DNA from: Ewingella allii
GTDB taxonomy: Bacteria > Pseudomonadota > Gammaproteobacteria > Enterobacterales > Enterobacteriaceae
DNA: 64,000 nucleotides
Direction: 5' to 3'
Assembly: GCF_044430645.1 (NCBI RefSeq)
Contig: NZ_JAWUDN010000001.1
Location: forward strand, 434,001-498,000
Part shown: positions 52,290-62,021 of the stretch, piece by piece
Position numbering within the stretch: position 1 is the stretch's first letter
How the letters are laid out: each line of letters starts with the position of its first letter
Position numbers and translations under genes: made by a program
Notes under the pieces: generated by a model
What the model was told of the DNA's origin: nothing
Database searches by the model: none
What the model saw: only the letters and a program-made list of their open reading frames with translations

Positions 52290-53024
52290 ATGAGCTTCGA
52301 AGGTAAAATTGCCCTCGTCACAGGCGCAAGCCGTGGCATTGGTCGTGCTATCGCAGAAAAGTTGGTTGCCGGTGGCGCGAAAGTCATTGGTACTGCAACA
52401 AGCGAAAGCGGCGCGGCTGCAATTAGCGAATATTTAGGTGAAAACGGCAAGGGCATTGCCCTAAATGTGGTTGATTCTGCATCGATCGAGCAAACATTGG
52501 CTACGATTCGAGCTGAATTTGGCGAAATTGACATTTTAGTTAATAATGCCGGTATCACACGTGATAACCTTCTCATGCGAATGAAAGATGACGAGTGGCA
52601 GGATATTCTTGATACGAATCTGACTTCAGTATTTCGGCTGTCAAAAGCAGTAATGCGGGCTATGATGAAAAAGCGTTTTGGCCGGATCATTACAATTGGT
52701 TCTGTTGTTGGGACTATGGGTAACGCAGGGCAGGCGAACTACGCGGCAGCTAAAGCCGGGTTAATCGGTTTTAGCAAGTCTTTGGCGCGTGAAGTGGCTT
52801 CACGCGGCATTACTGTCAACGTCGTTGCTCCCGGCTTTATTGAGACGGACATGACAAGGGCGTTGACAGATGATCAACGCGCAGGCATTTTGTCATCAGT
52901 TCCAGCCAACCGGTTGGGTGATGCCAAAGAAATTGCTAGCGCAGTTGCTTTTTTAGCCTCTGATGAGGCCAGCTACATCACTGGTGAAACATTACATGTC
53001 AATGGCGGCATGTACATGATTTAA
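52290..53024 (+). CDS. fabG: 3-oxoacyl-ACP reductase FabG
   Basis: 244 residues, classical SDR. NADPH loop TGASRGIGRA (11-20), NNAG, and catalytic Ser138, Tyr151, Lys155 (YAAAK). It reduces 3-oxoacyl-ACP, the first reductive step of elongation. Ten bases after fabD; a 153-base gap with its own promoter region precedes acpP. Confidence 0.98.
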   Translation: MSFEGKIALVTGASRGIGRAIAEKLVAGGAKVIGTATSESGAAAISEYLGENGKGIALNVVDSASIEQTLATIRAEFGEIDILVNNAGITRDNLLMRMKDDEWQDILDTNLTSVFRLSKAVMRAMMKKRFGRIITIGSVVGTMGNAGQANYAAAKAGLIGFSKSLAREVASRGITVNVVAPGFIETDMTRALTDDQRAGILSSVPANRLGDAKEIASAVAFLASDEASYITGETLHVNGGMYMI

Positions 53025-53177
53025 AAATTACGAAACTATTTGCGTTATTTGCGGTAAAAACCGCAAAATAGAGCAAATTCGTGGTTTGACCAGCCGGGAT
53101 TTAGTTGCATCTTTTTCAACATTTTATACACTACGAAAACCATCGCGAAAGCGAGTTTTGATAGGAAATTTAAGAGT

Positions 53178-53414
53178 ATGAGCACTATCGAAGAACGCGT
53201 TAAGAAAATCATCGTTGAACAGCTGGGTGTTAAACAGGAAGAAGTAGTTAATGCTGCGTCTTTCGTAGACGACCTTGGCGCTGATTCTCTCGACACCGTT
53301 GAGCTGGTTATGGCTCTGGAAGAAGAGTTTGATACCGAGATCCCTGACGAAGAAGCTGAAAAGATCACCACTGTTCAGGCAGCTATTGATTTTATCAACG
53401 CTAGCCAGCAGTAA
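53178..53414 (+). CDS. acpP: Acyl carrier protein
   Basis: 78 residues, acidic four-helix ACP. The phosphopantetheine site is Ser37 in GADSLDTVEL. Practically identical to E. coli ACP. Followed by a strong terminator-like hairpin, which accounts for its separate high expression. Confidence 0.99.
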   Translation: MSTIEERVKKIIVEQLGVKQEEVVNAASFVDDLGADSLDTVELVMALEEEFDTEIPDEEAEKITTVQAAIDFINASQQ

Positions 53415-53439
53415 GCTAATCTGCTTTTAGTTTAGATAG

Positions 53440-53470
53440 TTAGGCGGTCATTCGACCGCCTAAGTTTTTT
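53440..53470 (+). terminator. Hairpin between acpP and fabF
   Basis: TTAGGCGGTC and GACCGCCTAA arms around ATTC, then GTTTTTT. Acts as an attenuating terminator that lowers fabF relative to acpP (inference). Confidence 0.88.
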
Positions 53471-53511
53471 CTGACCCACCGTATCAATTTTCCCTCCCTG
53501 GAGGACACAAC

Positions 53512-54753
53512 GTGTCTAAGCGTCGAGTTGTAGTGACTGGACTTGGCATGCTGTCTCCTGTCGGCAATACTGTAGAGTCCACTTGGAACGCTCTCCTTGC
53601 CGGTCAGAGTGGCATTAGCCTAATCGACCATTTTGATACTAGTGCCTTTGCAACGCGTTTTGCTGGCTTAGTAAAAGATTTTAACTGTGAAGAGTACATT
53701 TCGCGCAAAGATGCCCGCAAAATGGACGCCTTCATCCAGTACGGCATTGCTGCCGGCATCCAAGCGATGCAAGACTCTGGGCTTGAAGTCACTGCCGAAA
53801 ACGCCCCGCGAATTGGTGCGGCGATAGGTTCAGGTATTGGCGGTCTCGGTCTAATCGAAGAAAACCATACTTCATTGGTTAACGGCGGACCCCGCAAAAT
53901 TAGCCCATTTTTCGTTCCTTCCACTATCGTAAACATGATTGCCGGTCATCTGAGCATTATGTTTGGCTTACGTGGACCGAGCATTTCAATTGCCACAGCT
54001 TGTACTTCTGGTGTTCACAATATTGGTCATGCTGCGCGAATCATTGCTTATGATGATGCCGACGTCATGCTAGCCGGCGGTGCCGAAAAGGCCAGTACCC
54101 CATTGGGCGTTGGCGGTTTTGGCGCTGCACGTGCTTTATCTACGCGTAATGATAATCCGCAGGCCGCGAGCCGTCCGTGGGATAAAGAACGTGATGGTTT
54201 CGTACTTGGCGATGGCGCTGGCATTATGGTGCTGGAAGAGTACGAACACGCGAAAAAGCGCGGTGCGAAAATTTATGCTGAAATCGTTGGTTTTGGTATG
54301 AGCAGCGATGCATTCCACATGACTTCTCCTCCTGAGGATGGCGCTGGCGCAGCTCTCGCGATGGAAAATGCCTTGCGCGATGCTGGCATTGCCGCCTCTA
54401 AAATTGGCTATATCAACGCGCACGGTACTTCTACCGCCGCCGGAGATAAAGCCGAGGCCCAAGCCGTTAAATCGGTGTTTGGTGCTGACGCACAGCGCGT
54501 GCTGGTGAGTTCGACCAAGTCTATGACCGGCCACCTGCTGGGCGCGGCCGGGGCGGTAGAGTCCATCTTTACCCTGCTGGCGCTGCGCGATCAGGCTGTC
54601 CCTCCAACTATTAACTTGGATAATCCAGATGAAGGTTGTGATTTGGACTTTGTTCCGCACGAAGCTCGTCAGGTAAGCAATATGGAATACACGCTGTGTA
54701 ACTCGTTTGGCTTTGGCGGCACCAATGGTTCATTGGTCTTCCGTAAAGTCTGA
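53512..54753 (+). CDS. fabF: 3-oxoacyl-ACP synthase II FabF
   Basis: 413 residues. Cys164 in TACTSGVHN, His in INAHGTSTAAG (about 304) and GHLLGAAG (about 341) make the KAS II triad. It elongates palmitoleoyl-ACP to cis-vaccenate and governs temperature control of membrane fluidity. Starts with GTG (GGAGG upstream). A terminator follows. Confidence 0.98.
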   Translation: MSKRRVVVTGLGMLSPVGNTVESTWNALLAGQSGISLIDHFDTSAFATRFAGLVKDFNCEEYISRKDARKMDAFIQYGIAAGIQAMQDSGLEVTAENAPRIGAAIGSGIGGLGLIEENHTSLVNGGPRKISPFFVPSTIVNMIAGHLSIMFGLRGPSISIATACTSGVHNIGHAARIIAYDDADVMLAGGAEKASTPLGVGGFGAARALSTRNDNPQAASRPWDKERDGFVLGDGAGIMVLEEYEHAKKRGAKIYAEIVGFGMSSDAFHMTSPPEDGAGAALAMENALRDAGIAASKIGYINAHGTSTAAGDKAEAQAVKSVFGADAQRVLVSSTKSMTGHLLGAAGAVESIFTLLALRDQAVPPTINLDNPDEGCDLDFVPHEARQVSNMEYTLCNSFGFGGTNGSLVFRKV

Positions 54754-54784
54754 CGGGATATTCCCAGCCTGTTGAAGATGTCTG

Positions 54785-54809
54785 AAAGGCCCGATATTCG
54801 GGCCTTTTT
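54785..54809 (+). terminator. Terminator of the fab operon
   Basis: AAAGGCCCGA and TCGGGCCTTT arms around TAT, followed by TT. Confidence 0.92.
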
Positions 54810-54919
54810 GTTATCTGATACTCGCGGTATAAAGTCGGAATGCTCTACTTGATAGGTTAAGCGAACTGCCTCAGGCTTCGCAGCGGACTGGCTCACAAGC
54901 GTCACAGTGGGAGTAAGTA

Positions 54920-55717
54920 ATGTGGATTAACGGTGTCTCGACCAATTTACTGCCAGTAGGCGACCGTTCTGCGCAATTTGGCGACGGCAGCTTTACAACG
55001 GCCCATATCTCAGAGGGGAAGGTAAAGCTGCTGTCAGCGCATCTCGACCGGCTAAAAGCCGCGACCGAGCGTTTGATGATTACGGGCGTGGATTGGGCAT
55101 TGCTCGAGGCCGAAATGGCCCACGCCGCCAGCCTACGCGACGAAGCTGTGCTCAAGGTGATGGTTACGCGCGGAGTAGGCGGTCGGGGCTATAGCCCTCA
55201 AGGCTGTGTCTCGCCGACGCGAATTATCTCCACCTCTAATTATCCGGCGCACTATCACGCATGGCGCGAACAGCGCATTAAACTGGCCCTTAGCCCAGTG
55301 GCGCTCAGCCAAAACCCGCTGTTAGCCGGTATTAAGCATCTTAACCGCCTCGAGCAGGTGATGGTGCGTTTGCACCTCGACCAAACGGACGCCCAAGAGG
55401 CGCTAGTGGTTGATACCGCCGGGATGCTGGTAGAATGCTGTGCCGCCAATCTTTTCTGGCGCAAAGGGGAAAAGGTTTTTACCCCCGATCTGTCACTGTC
55501 AGGGGTGTCTGGCGTGATGCGTAACCATATTATTGCATTGCTTGAGCAAAGTGGCCGGTTTAGCGTTTCCGTGGTTTCAGAGCCGCCACAGACCCTGAGC
55601 GATGCAGACGAAGTGATTATTTGTAATGCCCTGATGCCCTTTATGCCGGTGCGTCAGGTTGAAGATTGGCATTTTACGTCGTCAACCTTGAACGACTTTT
55701 TACATCAGGTTTGTTAA
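54920..55717 (+). CDS. pabC: Aminodeoxychorismate lyase PabC
   Basis: 265 residues, fold-type IV PLP enzyme. The Lys that binds PLP is in LAGIKHLNRLEQ (about 140), and the MWINGVSTNLLPVGDRSAQF start and CAANLFWR are typical. It converts aminodeoxychorismate to p-aminobenzoate and pyruvate for folate. GGGAG precedes the ATG. First gene of pabC-mltG-tmk-holB. Confidence 0.95.
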   Translation: MWINGVSTNLLPVGDRSAQFGDGSFTTAHISEGKVKLLSAHLDRLKAATERLMITGVDWALLEAEMAHAASLRDEAVLKVMVTRGVGGRGYSPQGCVSPTRIISTSNYPAHYHAWREQRIKLALSPVALSQNPLLAGIKHLNRLEQVMVRLHLDQTDAQEALVVDTAGMLVECCAANLFWRKGEKVFTPDLSLSGVSGVMRNHIIALLEQSGRFSVSVVSEPPQTLSDADEVIICNALMPFMPVRQVEDWHFTSSTLNDFLHQVC

Positions 55718-55742
55718 ACCAGCGCATCAGAAGTGAACATTT

Positions 55743-56768
55743 ATGAAGAATAAAAAACTCAAAATCCCTGCTCTTATTATCGTCATTCTGCTTGCTGCGC
55801 TGGCTTTTGGTTACCATAAAGTGAAAACTTTTGGCGATCGCCCGATCAATGTCAGTAGTGAGACTATCTTTACTCTGCCTGCCGGTACGGGCCGCGTGGT
55901 GCTGGAAACCCTTCTGGTGAAGCACCAGATAATGCAAAAAAATCCCTACTTCTCTTGGCTGCTGCGCATTGAGCCGGAGCTGAGTAATTTCAAAGCTGGG
56001 ACCTATCGCTTTGAAAAAGGCATGACGGTTCGCCAAATGCTCGAATTACTGAGAAGTGGCAAAGAGGCGCAGTTTAGCGTGCGTCTGGTGGAAGGCTTTA
56101 AACTCAGCGACTGGATGAAAGTGCTGGATAACGCAGGTTATCTCAAACATGAATTGAGTGGCAAAACCGGCGAAGAAATTGCCGCCGCGCTGGGCATGAC
56201 CGACACCAAAAACGCCGAAGGCTGGCTCTATCCTGATACTTATCTCTATACCGCGGGCATGACTGACCTGTCTCTGCTCAAGCGCGCTCACCAGCATATG
56301 GAGAAGACGGTAGACACTATTTGGAAAGGCCGGGCTGATTCACTGCCTTATAAAACGCCAACCGATATGCTAACCATGGCGTCTATTATTGAAAAAGAGA
56401 CGGCGGTTAAAGAGGAGCGCGCGGAAGTGGCTTCGGTATTTATCAACCGTCTGCGCATCGGCATGCGCTTGCAGACTGACCCCACGGTGATTTACGGCAT
56501 GGGTGAGAGCTACAAAGGTAATATCAGCCGTAAAGATCTGGAGACGCCGACGCCTTACAACACCTATGTAATTTCTGGTTTGCCGCCATCGCCAATCGCG
56601 ATGCCGAGCGAAGCCTCGATCGAAGCCGCGGCTCATCCGGCAACGACCAATTACCTCTATTTTGTGGCTGACGGCAAAGGCGGCCACACCTTTACGACTA
56701 ACCTCGAAAATCACAATAAAGCGGTGCGTGTGTATCGCGAGGCATTGAAAAATAAGAATGAAAAGTAA
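55743..56768 (+). CDS. mltG: Endolytic murein transglycosylase MltG (YceG)
   Basis: 341 residues. One N-terminal membrane helix (IPALIIVILLAALAFGY), a LysM-like region and the YceG domain with the catalytic Glu in MASIIEKETAVKEER (about 218) and GMRLQTDPTVIYGMG. It cleaves nascent glycan strands at the inner membrane, setting chain length. Its 3' end overlaps tmk by 11 bases. Confidence 0.96.
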   Translation: MKNKKLKIPALIIVILLAALAFGYHKVKTFGDRPINVSSETIFTLPAGTGRVVLETLLVKHQIMQKNPYFSWLLRIEPELSNFKAGTYRFEKGMTVRQMLELLRSGKEAQFSVRLVEGFKLSDWMKVLDNAGYLKHELSGKTGEEIAAALGMTDTKNAEGWLYPDTYLYTAGMTDLSLLKRAHQHMEKTVDTIWKGRADSLPYKTPTDMLTMASIIEKETAVKEERAEVASVFINRLRIGMRLQTDPTVIYGMGESYKGNISRKDLETPTPYNTYVISGLPPSPIAMPSEASIEAAAHPATTNYLYFVADGKGGHTFTTNLENHNKAVRVYREALKNKNEK

Positions 56769-57402
56769 GTTTATTGTTATTGAAGGTCTGGAAGGGGCCG
56801 GTAAAACCACGGCGCGCGACGTCGTGGTAAACCAACTTCGCCAACTCGGCGTCGAGGAGATTGTCTTCACCCGCGAGCCGGGCGGGACGCCTTTGGCTGA
56901 AAAGCTGCGCGACCTGTTTAAACGCGGCGTTGACGACGACAAGCCGACGGTGAAAGCCGAAGTGCTGATGCTCTACGCCGCCCGCGTGCAGTTGGTGGAA
57001 ACCGTTATTATGCCCGCCTTAGCGCGCGGAGCCTGGGTGGTGGGCGATCGTCACGACCTCTCTTCGCAAGCTTATCAGGGCGGCGGTCGTGGCATCGACG
57101 CTGAGCTGATGCGCTCGCTGCGTGATATCTCACTGGGGGACTTCCGTCCTGATCTGACGCTGTATCTCGATTTGCCGCCTGAAATTGGTTTGCAACGCGC
57201 CAGCGCGCGCGGCGAGCTAGATCGCATTGAGAAAGAGGCTCTGCCGTTCTTTGAGCGGACGCGCGCGCGCTACCTTAGTCTAGTAGCGCAAGACTCGCGG
57301 ATCAAAACCATTGACGCTTCGCAGCCTCTGGAACAGGTCACGGCCTCTATTCAGCAGACTTTGCAACAGTGGTTTGCCGAGCAGCAGGGCGAAGCGCAAT
57401 GA
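56758..57402 (+). CDS. tmk: Thymidylate kinase
   Basis: 214 residues. P-loop GLEGAGKTTA (9-18), the DR motif GDRHDLSSQAYQGGGRG (about 96-112) and the LID region. It phosphorylates dTMP to dTDP. Begins inside mltG and overlaps holB through ATGA, so the three are translationally coupled. Confidence 0.96.
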   Translation: MKSKFIVIEGLEGAGKTTARDVVVNQLRQLGVEEIVFTREPGGTPLAEKLRDLFKRGVDDDKPTVKAEVLMLYAARVQLVETVIMPALARGAWVVGDRHDLSSQAYQGGGRGIDAELMRSLRDISLGDFRPDLTLYLDLPPEIGLQRASARGELDRIEKEALPFFERTRARYLSLVAQDSRIKTIDASQPLEQVTASIQQTLQQWFAEQQGEAQ

Positions 57403-58376
57403 CATGGTATCCGTGGCTGAGCGCCCCTTATCGTCAACTGGTGAGCCAATACCAATCTGGCCGGGGCCACCATGCCTTGCTGATGCACGCGGCGCGCGGT
57501 ATGGGCGAGGACGCTCTGGTTTACGGACTGAGCCGTTGGTTGCTGTGCCAGCATCAAGACGGCGAGAAAAGCTGCGGCACCTGCCACAGCTGCCAGCTGA
57601 TGATTGCCGGAAACCATCCTGACTGCCACGTGTTAACGCCAGAAAAAGGCAAGAATTCGCTCGGTATTGATCCCGTCCGTCAACTGATTGAAACGCTCTA
57701 CAACTATTCTCAGCAGGGTGGGGCGAAAGTGGTCTGGCTGCCCGACGCTGAGTTGCTGACCGAGGCGGCGGCCAACGCGCTGTTGAAAACGCTGGAAGAG
57801 CCGCCGGTGAAAACCTATTTCCTGATGGGTTGTACCGAACCGGCCAGCCTGCTGGCGACTTTGCGCAGCCGCTGCCAGTATTGGCATTTGGCGACGCCAG
57901 ACGAAAATCTGGCGGCGCAGTGGCTCAATCGCCAACTGAGCGCCGATCCGGTAGCTATTAAAACTGCTCTCAGGCTTGGCAACGGTACGCCGCTATCGGC
58001 GCAAGCGCTGTTGCAGCCCGAGCGCTGGAAGCAGCGTGTGGCGCTGTGCCAGCAGTTGGCTGAAAGCTGCCAGCAGCGGGATATGCTCTCATTGCTGCCG
58101 CAGCTTAATCATGATGACGTCGGCGAGCGCGTGCAGTGGCTATGCTCACTGCTGCTCGACGCCATTAAATGGCAGCAAAACGCCGGGCAGTTCATCATCA
58201 ATCACGACCAACAGAATTTGATTAGCCAGATTGCCCATTTGCAAACCAATGATTCATTGCAGAAAAGCGTGCAGGGTTGGATGCACTGCCGCCAGCAGTT
58301 GCTAACTATTACTGGCGTCAACCGGGAGCTTATCCTCACCGAGCAATTGCTCGAGTGGGAACAGCTGCTGGGCTAA
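57399..58376 (+). CDS. holB: DNA polymerase III delta-prime subunit
   Basis: 325 residues from the ATG that overlaps the tmk stop (ATGA). A clamp-loader AAA+ protein with a zinc finger Cys-x8-Cys-x2-Cys-x2-Cys (CQHQDGEKSCGTCHSC) and the DNA-loader block EAAANALLKTLEEPP. The Walker A is degenerate, as in other delta-prime subunits. Part of the clamp loader that places the beta clamp. Confidence 0.95.
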   Translation: MTWYPWLSAPYRQLVSQYQSGRGHHALLMHAARGMGEDALVYGLSRWLLCQHQDGEKSCGTCHSCQLMIAGNHPDCHVLTPEKGKNSLGIDPVRQLIETLYNYSQQGGAKVVWLPDAELLTEAAANALLKTLEEPPVKTYFLMGCTEPASLLATLRSRCQYWHLATPDENLAAQWLNRQLSADPVAIKTALRLGNGTPLSAQALLQPERWKQRVALCQQLAESCQQRDMLSLLPQLNHDDVGERVQWLCSLLLDAIKWQQNAGQFIINHDQQNLISQIAHLQTNDSLQKSVQGWMHCRQQLLTITGVNRELILTEQLLEWEQLLG

Positions 58377-58457
58377 TTAAGTCCGAAAGATTATTCAGCA
58401 GCGTGTCATTTCGGTGGCGCGCTGACCTGCCAAAACCATCGTAAAGAGTTAAATATT

Positions 58458-59252
58458 ATGTTTTTAGTCGACTCCCATTGTCATCTCGACAGTCTGGATT
58501 ACAACGAGCTGCACAGCGGCGTGGATGCAGTAGTAGAAAAAGCCCGTGAGCGTGACGTGAAGTTTATGCTGGCGGTGGCGACCACTTTGCCGGGCTACCG
58601 TGCCATGACCCAGCTGATTGGCGATCGCCCGGAAGTGGCGTTTTCCTGCGGCGTACACCCATTGAACATTGATGGTGGTTATGATTTCGACGAGCTGAGC
58701 CAGCTGGCGGCGGACCCGAAAGTGGTTGCCATGGGTGAGACGGGCCTCGACTACTTCTACCAGAAAGAAGAGCAGCAGATTGCCTTGCAGCAAGAGTCTT
58801 TCCGCCATCACATCCGCGTGGGCCGCGAGCTGAACAAGCCGGTGATTGTGCATACGCGCGACGCACGACAGGACACGCTGGATATCCTGCGCGATGAGAA
58901 AGCCGGTGAGTGCGGCGGCGTGCTGCACTGCTTTACGGAAGATCTGCCGACGGCGGAGTTCTTACTGGATCTGGGCTTTTACATCTCCTTCTCAGGGATA
59001 GTTACTTTCCGTAATGCCGAGCAGCTGCGCGAAGTGGCTCGCTATATGCCGCTGGATCGTCTGTTGATTGAAACCGACTCGCCTTATCTGGCGCCGGTTC
59101 CGCACCGTGGTAAAGAGAACCAGCCAGCCTATGTTCGCGACGTGGCTGAGTATATGGCCGTATTGAAAGGGGTGAGTCTGGACGCTCTGGCCGAAGCCAC
59201 AACCGCCAACTTTTCACGCCTCTTTCACCTCAACACTTCCTCCCTGAGCTAG
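58458..59252 (+). CDS. ycfH: TatD-family metal-dependent hydrolase YcfH
   Basis: 264 residues. Metal ligands: DSHCHLD (about 5-11), a Glu in MGETGLDY, VIVHTRDA, LHCFTED and the late ETDSPYLAP. TIM-barrel nuclease family of DNA/RNA or quality-control function; the precise role of YcfH is not settled. Directly follows holB as in E. coli. Confidence 0.95.
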   Translation: MFLVDSHCHLDSLDYNELHSGVDAVVEKARERDVKFMLAVATTLPGYRAMTQLIGDRPEVAFSCGVHPLNIDGGYDFDELSQLAADPKVVAMGETGLDYFYQKEEQQIALQQESFRHHIRVGRELNKPVIVHTRDARQDTLDILRDEKAGECGGVLHCFTEDLPTAEFLLDLGFYISFSGIVTFRNAEQLREVARYMPLDRLLIETDSPYLAPVPHRGKENQPAYVRDVAEYMAVLKGVSLDALAEATTANFSRLFHLNTSSLS

Positions 59253-59600
59253 CCTTAAAAAGCAGTCACATTCACTGGAATTATTTTACGTCTCGTAATT
59301 AATGGCCTGAACGGGTAATGTGCACATCCGTTTTAGGCTGCTTAACGCGACTAATTTGAGATTTTCTTTAACAAATGTCTCATTTTTAAACGCGCTTGCC
59401 GTCTTTTTTCAATAAAACGTGACTGCCATCAAACATTAAAAAAGGGAATTATTTTACCCTTCGTAAAAATTCAAAAGGGTGCTTAGACACCCTGAACGTC
59501 AAGGGTTTTCATAACCTTGCAACGCGGCAGTTTGCGGACTCATATAAGCGGACGCCGTGAGAAGTATCTAAAGCATCATTACTCAGGAGCACACTCAATT
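59253..59600 (+). promoter_or_regulatory. ptsG promoter region with two Mlc-like operators
   Basis: 348 bases. Two similar AT-rich palindromic elements share GGAATTATTTTAC: one at 59277-59305 (ends CGTAATTAATGG) and one at 59445-59472 (ends CGTAAAAATTC). They resemble the AATTATTTTAC...GTAATAAA form known for Mlc sites of E. coli ptsG. A hairpin-forming CAAGG...CCTTG lies at 59500-59519 in the likely leader. The ACTCAGGAGCACACTCAATT before the start codon is close to the region paired by the SgrS small RNA in E. coli. Confidence 0.65.
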
Positions 59601-61034
59601 ATGTTTAAGAACGCGTTTGCAAACCTTCAAAAGGTGGGTAAATCGCTGATGTTGCCAGTATCCGTACTGCCAATCGCAGGTATTCTGCTTGGCGTCGGGT
59701 CGGCAAACTTCAGCTGGCTGCCAATGATCGTTTCCCACGTCATGGCCGAAGCTGGTGGTTCAGTCTTCGCCAACATGCCGCTGATTTTCGCCATCGGTGT
59801 AGCACTGGGCTTTACTAACAACGACGGTGTTTCTGCACTGGCGGCTGTAGTAGCCTATGGCATCATGGTGAAAACCATGGCAGTTGTTGCGCCACTGGTA
59901 CTGCACTTACCGGCGGAAGAAATTGCCGCTAAACACTTAGCAGACACCGGCGTTCTCGGCGGTATCATTGCTGGTGCGATTGCAGCCTACATGTTCAACC
60001 GTTTCTACCGCATCAAGCTGCCTGAGTACCTGGGCTTCTTCGCGGGCAAACGCTTTGTCCCAATCATTTCCGGCCTGGCTGCTATCTTCCTGGGCGTGGT
60101 GCTGTCCTTCATCTGGCCACCAGTGGGTACGGCTATCCAGACCTTCTCCCAATGGGCGGCTTACCAGAACCCAGTGGTTGCTTTCGGCATCTACGGCGTG
60201 GTTGAGCGTGCTCTGGTTCCATTCGGTCTTCACCATATCTGGAACGTTCCATTCCAGATGCAAATCGGTGAATACGTGAACTCAGCCGGTCAGGTGTTCC
60301 ACGGTGACATCCCTCGCTACATGGCGGGTGACCCAACTGCGGGCAAACTGTCTGGTGGCTTCCTGTTCAAAATGTATGGTCTGCCAGCGGCTGCGATCGC
60401 TATCTGGCACTCAGCGAAACCTGAAAACCGCGCTAAAGTTGGCGGCATCATGATCTCCGCTGCGCTGACTTCATTCTTGACCGGTATCACCGAGCCAATC
60501 GAATTCTCCTTCATGTTCGTGGCACCAATCCTGTACGCAATCCACGCGATTCTGGCAGGTCTGGCCTTCCCAATCTGTATCCTGTTGGGTATGCGTGACG
60601 GTACCAGCTTCTCACACGGTCTGATCGACTTCATCGTGCTGAGCGGCAACAGCAGCCGTATCTGGCTGTTCCCTGTGGTGGGTATCATCTATGCCATCGT
60701 TTACTACAGCATCTTCCGTTTCCTGATTGTGAAACTGAACCTGAAAACACCAGGTCGCGAAGAGAGCAGCAGCGAACAATCTGCTCAGGGTGGCTCAGAA
60801 ATGTCCGCTTCTCTGGTTCAGGCGTTCGGTGGTAAAGAGAACATCACTAACCTTGATGCTTGCATCACCCGTCTGCGCGTTAGCGTGGCTGATGTCTCCA
60901 AAGTGGATCAGGCTGGCCTGAAGAAACTGGGTGCAGCAGGCGTGGTCGTCGCGGGTTCGGGCGTTCAGGCAATCTTCGGTACTAAGTCTGATAACCTGAA
61001 AACGGATATGGACGAATACATGCGCAACAACTAA
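59601..61034 (+). CDS. ptsG: Glucose-specific PTS transporter IIBC
   Basis: 477 residues from ATG 59601, matching E. coli length. The IIC domain (about 1-385) has several membrane helices, the start MFKNAFANLQKVGKSLMLPV and the glucose-pathway motif GITEPIEFSFMF. The IIB domain follows a linker, with the phosphorylated Cys421 in LDACITRLRV. It takes up glucose as glucose-6-phosphate using IIA-Glc (Crr). Expected to be controlled by Mlc, CRP and SgrS. Confidence 0.97.
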   Translation: MFKNAFANLQKVGKSLMLPVSVLPIAGILLGVGSANFSWLPMIVSHVMAEAGGSVFANMPLIFAIGVALGFTNNDGVSALAAVVAYGIMVKTMAVVAPLVLHLPAEEIAAKHLADTGVLGGIIAGAIAAYMFNRFYRIKLPEYLGFFAGKRFVPIISGLAAIFLGVVLSFIWPPVGTAIQTFSQWAAYQNPVVAFGIYGVVERALVPFGLHHIWNVPFQMQIGEYVNSAGQVFHGDIPRYMAGDPTAGKLSGGFLFKMYGLPAAAIAIWHSAKPENRAKVGGIMISAALTSFLTGITEPIEFSFMFVAPILYAIHAILAGLAFPICILLGMRDGTSFSHGLIDFIVLSGNSSRIWLFPVVGIIYAIVYYSIFRFLIVKLNLKTPGREESSSEQSAQGGSEMSASLVQAFGGKENITNLDACITRLRVSVADVSKVDQAGLKKLGAAGVVVAGSGVQAIFGTKSDNLKTDMDEYMRNN

Positions 61035-61060
61035 TCCACGGATTAGCGTTGAGCAGTAGC

Positions 61061-61087
61061 AAAAAGGAGGCTTCGGCCTCCTTTTTT
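61061..61087 (+). terminator. Terminator of ptsG
   Basis: AAAAAGGAGGC-TTCG-GCCTCCTTTTTT hairpin, UUCG loop and T run. Confidence 0.95.
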
Positions 61088-61237
61088 CATGTCTGTTATC
61101 GGGCAAAACGGCATTTCGGGCGAGGGATGGCGCTTTCTAAGCCAATTAAGGTTTAAAAAGCGTAATCAGGTTGAAAGGAATAGAAATTGTCACTCATACT
61201 GGTGGCATTGCTTTTGACTAAGATAAGGAGTGGCAAG

Positions 61238-61591
61238 ATGGCCGAAGAGACAATTTTCAGCAAAATTATCCGCCGTGAGATCCCTGCGGACGTGGTTTAT
61301 CAAGATGAGTTAGTCACCGCGTTTCGCGACATAGCTCCTCAGGCACCCAACCATATCCTGATCATTCCTAACGTGTTAATCCCGACCATGAATGACGTGA
61401 CGACCGAGCATGAAGCCGCGCTGGGCCGCATGATGACCGTCGCGGCTAAAATTGCCGAGCAGGAGGGCATCGCTGAAAACGGTTATCGCCTGATTGTGAA
61501 CTGCAATCGCGATGGTGGTCAGGAGGTTTATCACATTCATATGCATCTGGTTGGCGGCCGTAAGCTTGGCCCGATGTTGGTGCGTCCATAA
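61238..61591 (+). CDS. hinT: HIT-family purine nucleoside phosphoramidase HinT
   Basis: 117 residues from ATG 61238. The histidine triad HIHMHLVGG (about 99-107) and the conserved start ETIFSKIIRREIPADVVYQD identify it. It hydrolyses adenosine phosphoramidates. First of hinT-ycfL-lpoB-thiK-nagZ. Confidence 0.96.
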   Translation: MAEETIFSKIIRREIPADVVYQDELVTAFRDIAPQAPNHILIIPNVLIPTMNDVTTEHEAALGRMMTVAAKIAEQEGIAENGYRLIVNCNRDGGQEVYHIHMHLVGGRKLGPMLVRP

Positions 61592-61631
61592 CGCTTTGTT
61601 TTCATAAAGCCCTTTGTTAAAAGGAAGTACC

Positions 61632-62000
61632 ATGCGTTTTTTGATGGCGTTGTTACCCGTTGTATTACTGATGGGTTGTAGCAGTGACCCGCATATTGCA
61701 CTAAACAATCAGCAGACCGTCATCATGGAATCGCCGGTGCTGACGGCGGGGATCATCCCAAGCGCGCCGTCTATCTCCGAAGTCGGTGGGCGTAAACAAG
61801 CCAGTAGCGTGCTGAGCAACAGCCAGCCTCACGCCGTGACCTTGCACTATCGTTTCTATTGGTATGACAAGCAGGGGCTGGATTTACTCCCTATTGCCGA
61901 AGCCAGAACCATTACCGTTCCGGCCAATAGTGATCTCACCATCTCCTCCCTGAACGGCAATCTTGATGCCTACAGGGTGCGTGTTCACCTCTACCTTTAA
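61632..62000 (+). CDS. ycfL: YcfL family lipoprotein
   Basis: 122 residues from ATG 61632 (AAAGGAAG upstream). Lipobox LLMGC with the lipidated Cys at about 16; DUF1425-type domain with LHYRFYWYDKQGLDL and a beta-sandwich-like rest. Function unknown. Its position next to lpoB is conserved. Confidence 0.92.
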   Translation: MRFLMALLPVVLLMGCSSDPHIALNNQQTVIMESPVLTAGIIPSAPSISEVGGRKQASSVLSNSQPHAVTLHYRFYWYDKQGLDLLPIAEARTITVPANSDLTISSLNGNLDAYRVRVHLYL

Positions 62001-62021
62001 TTTCCTCTACGGAGTAGGTTG

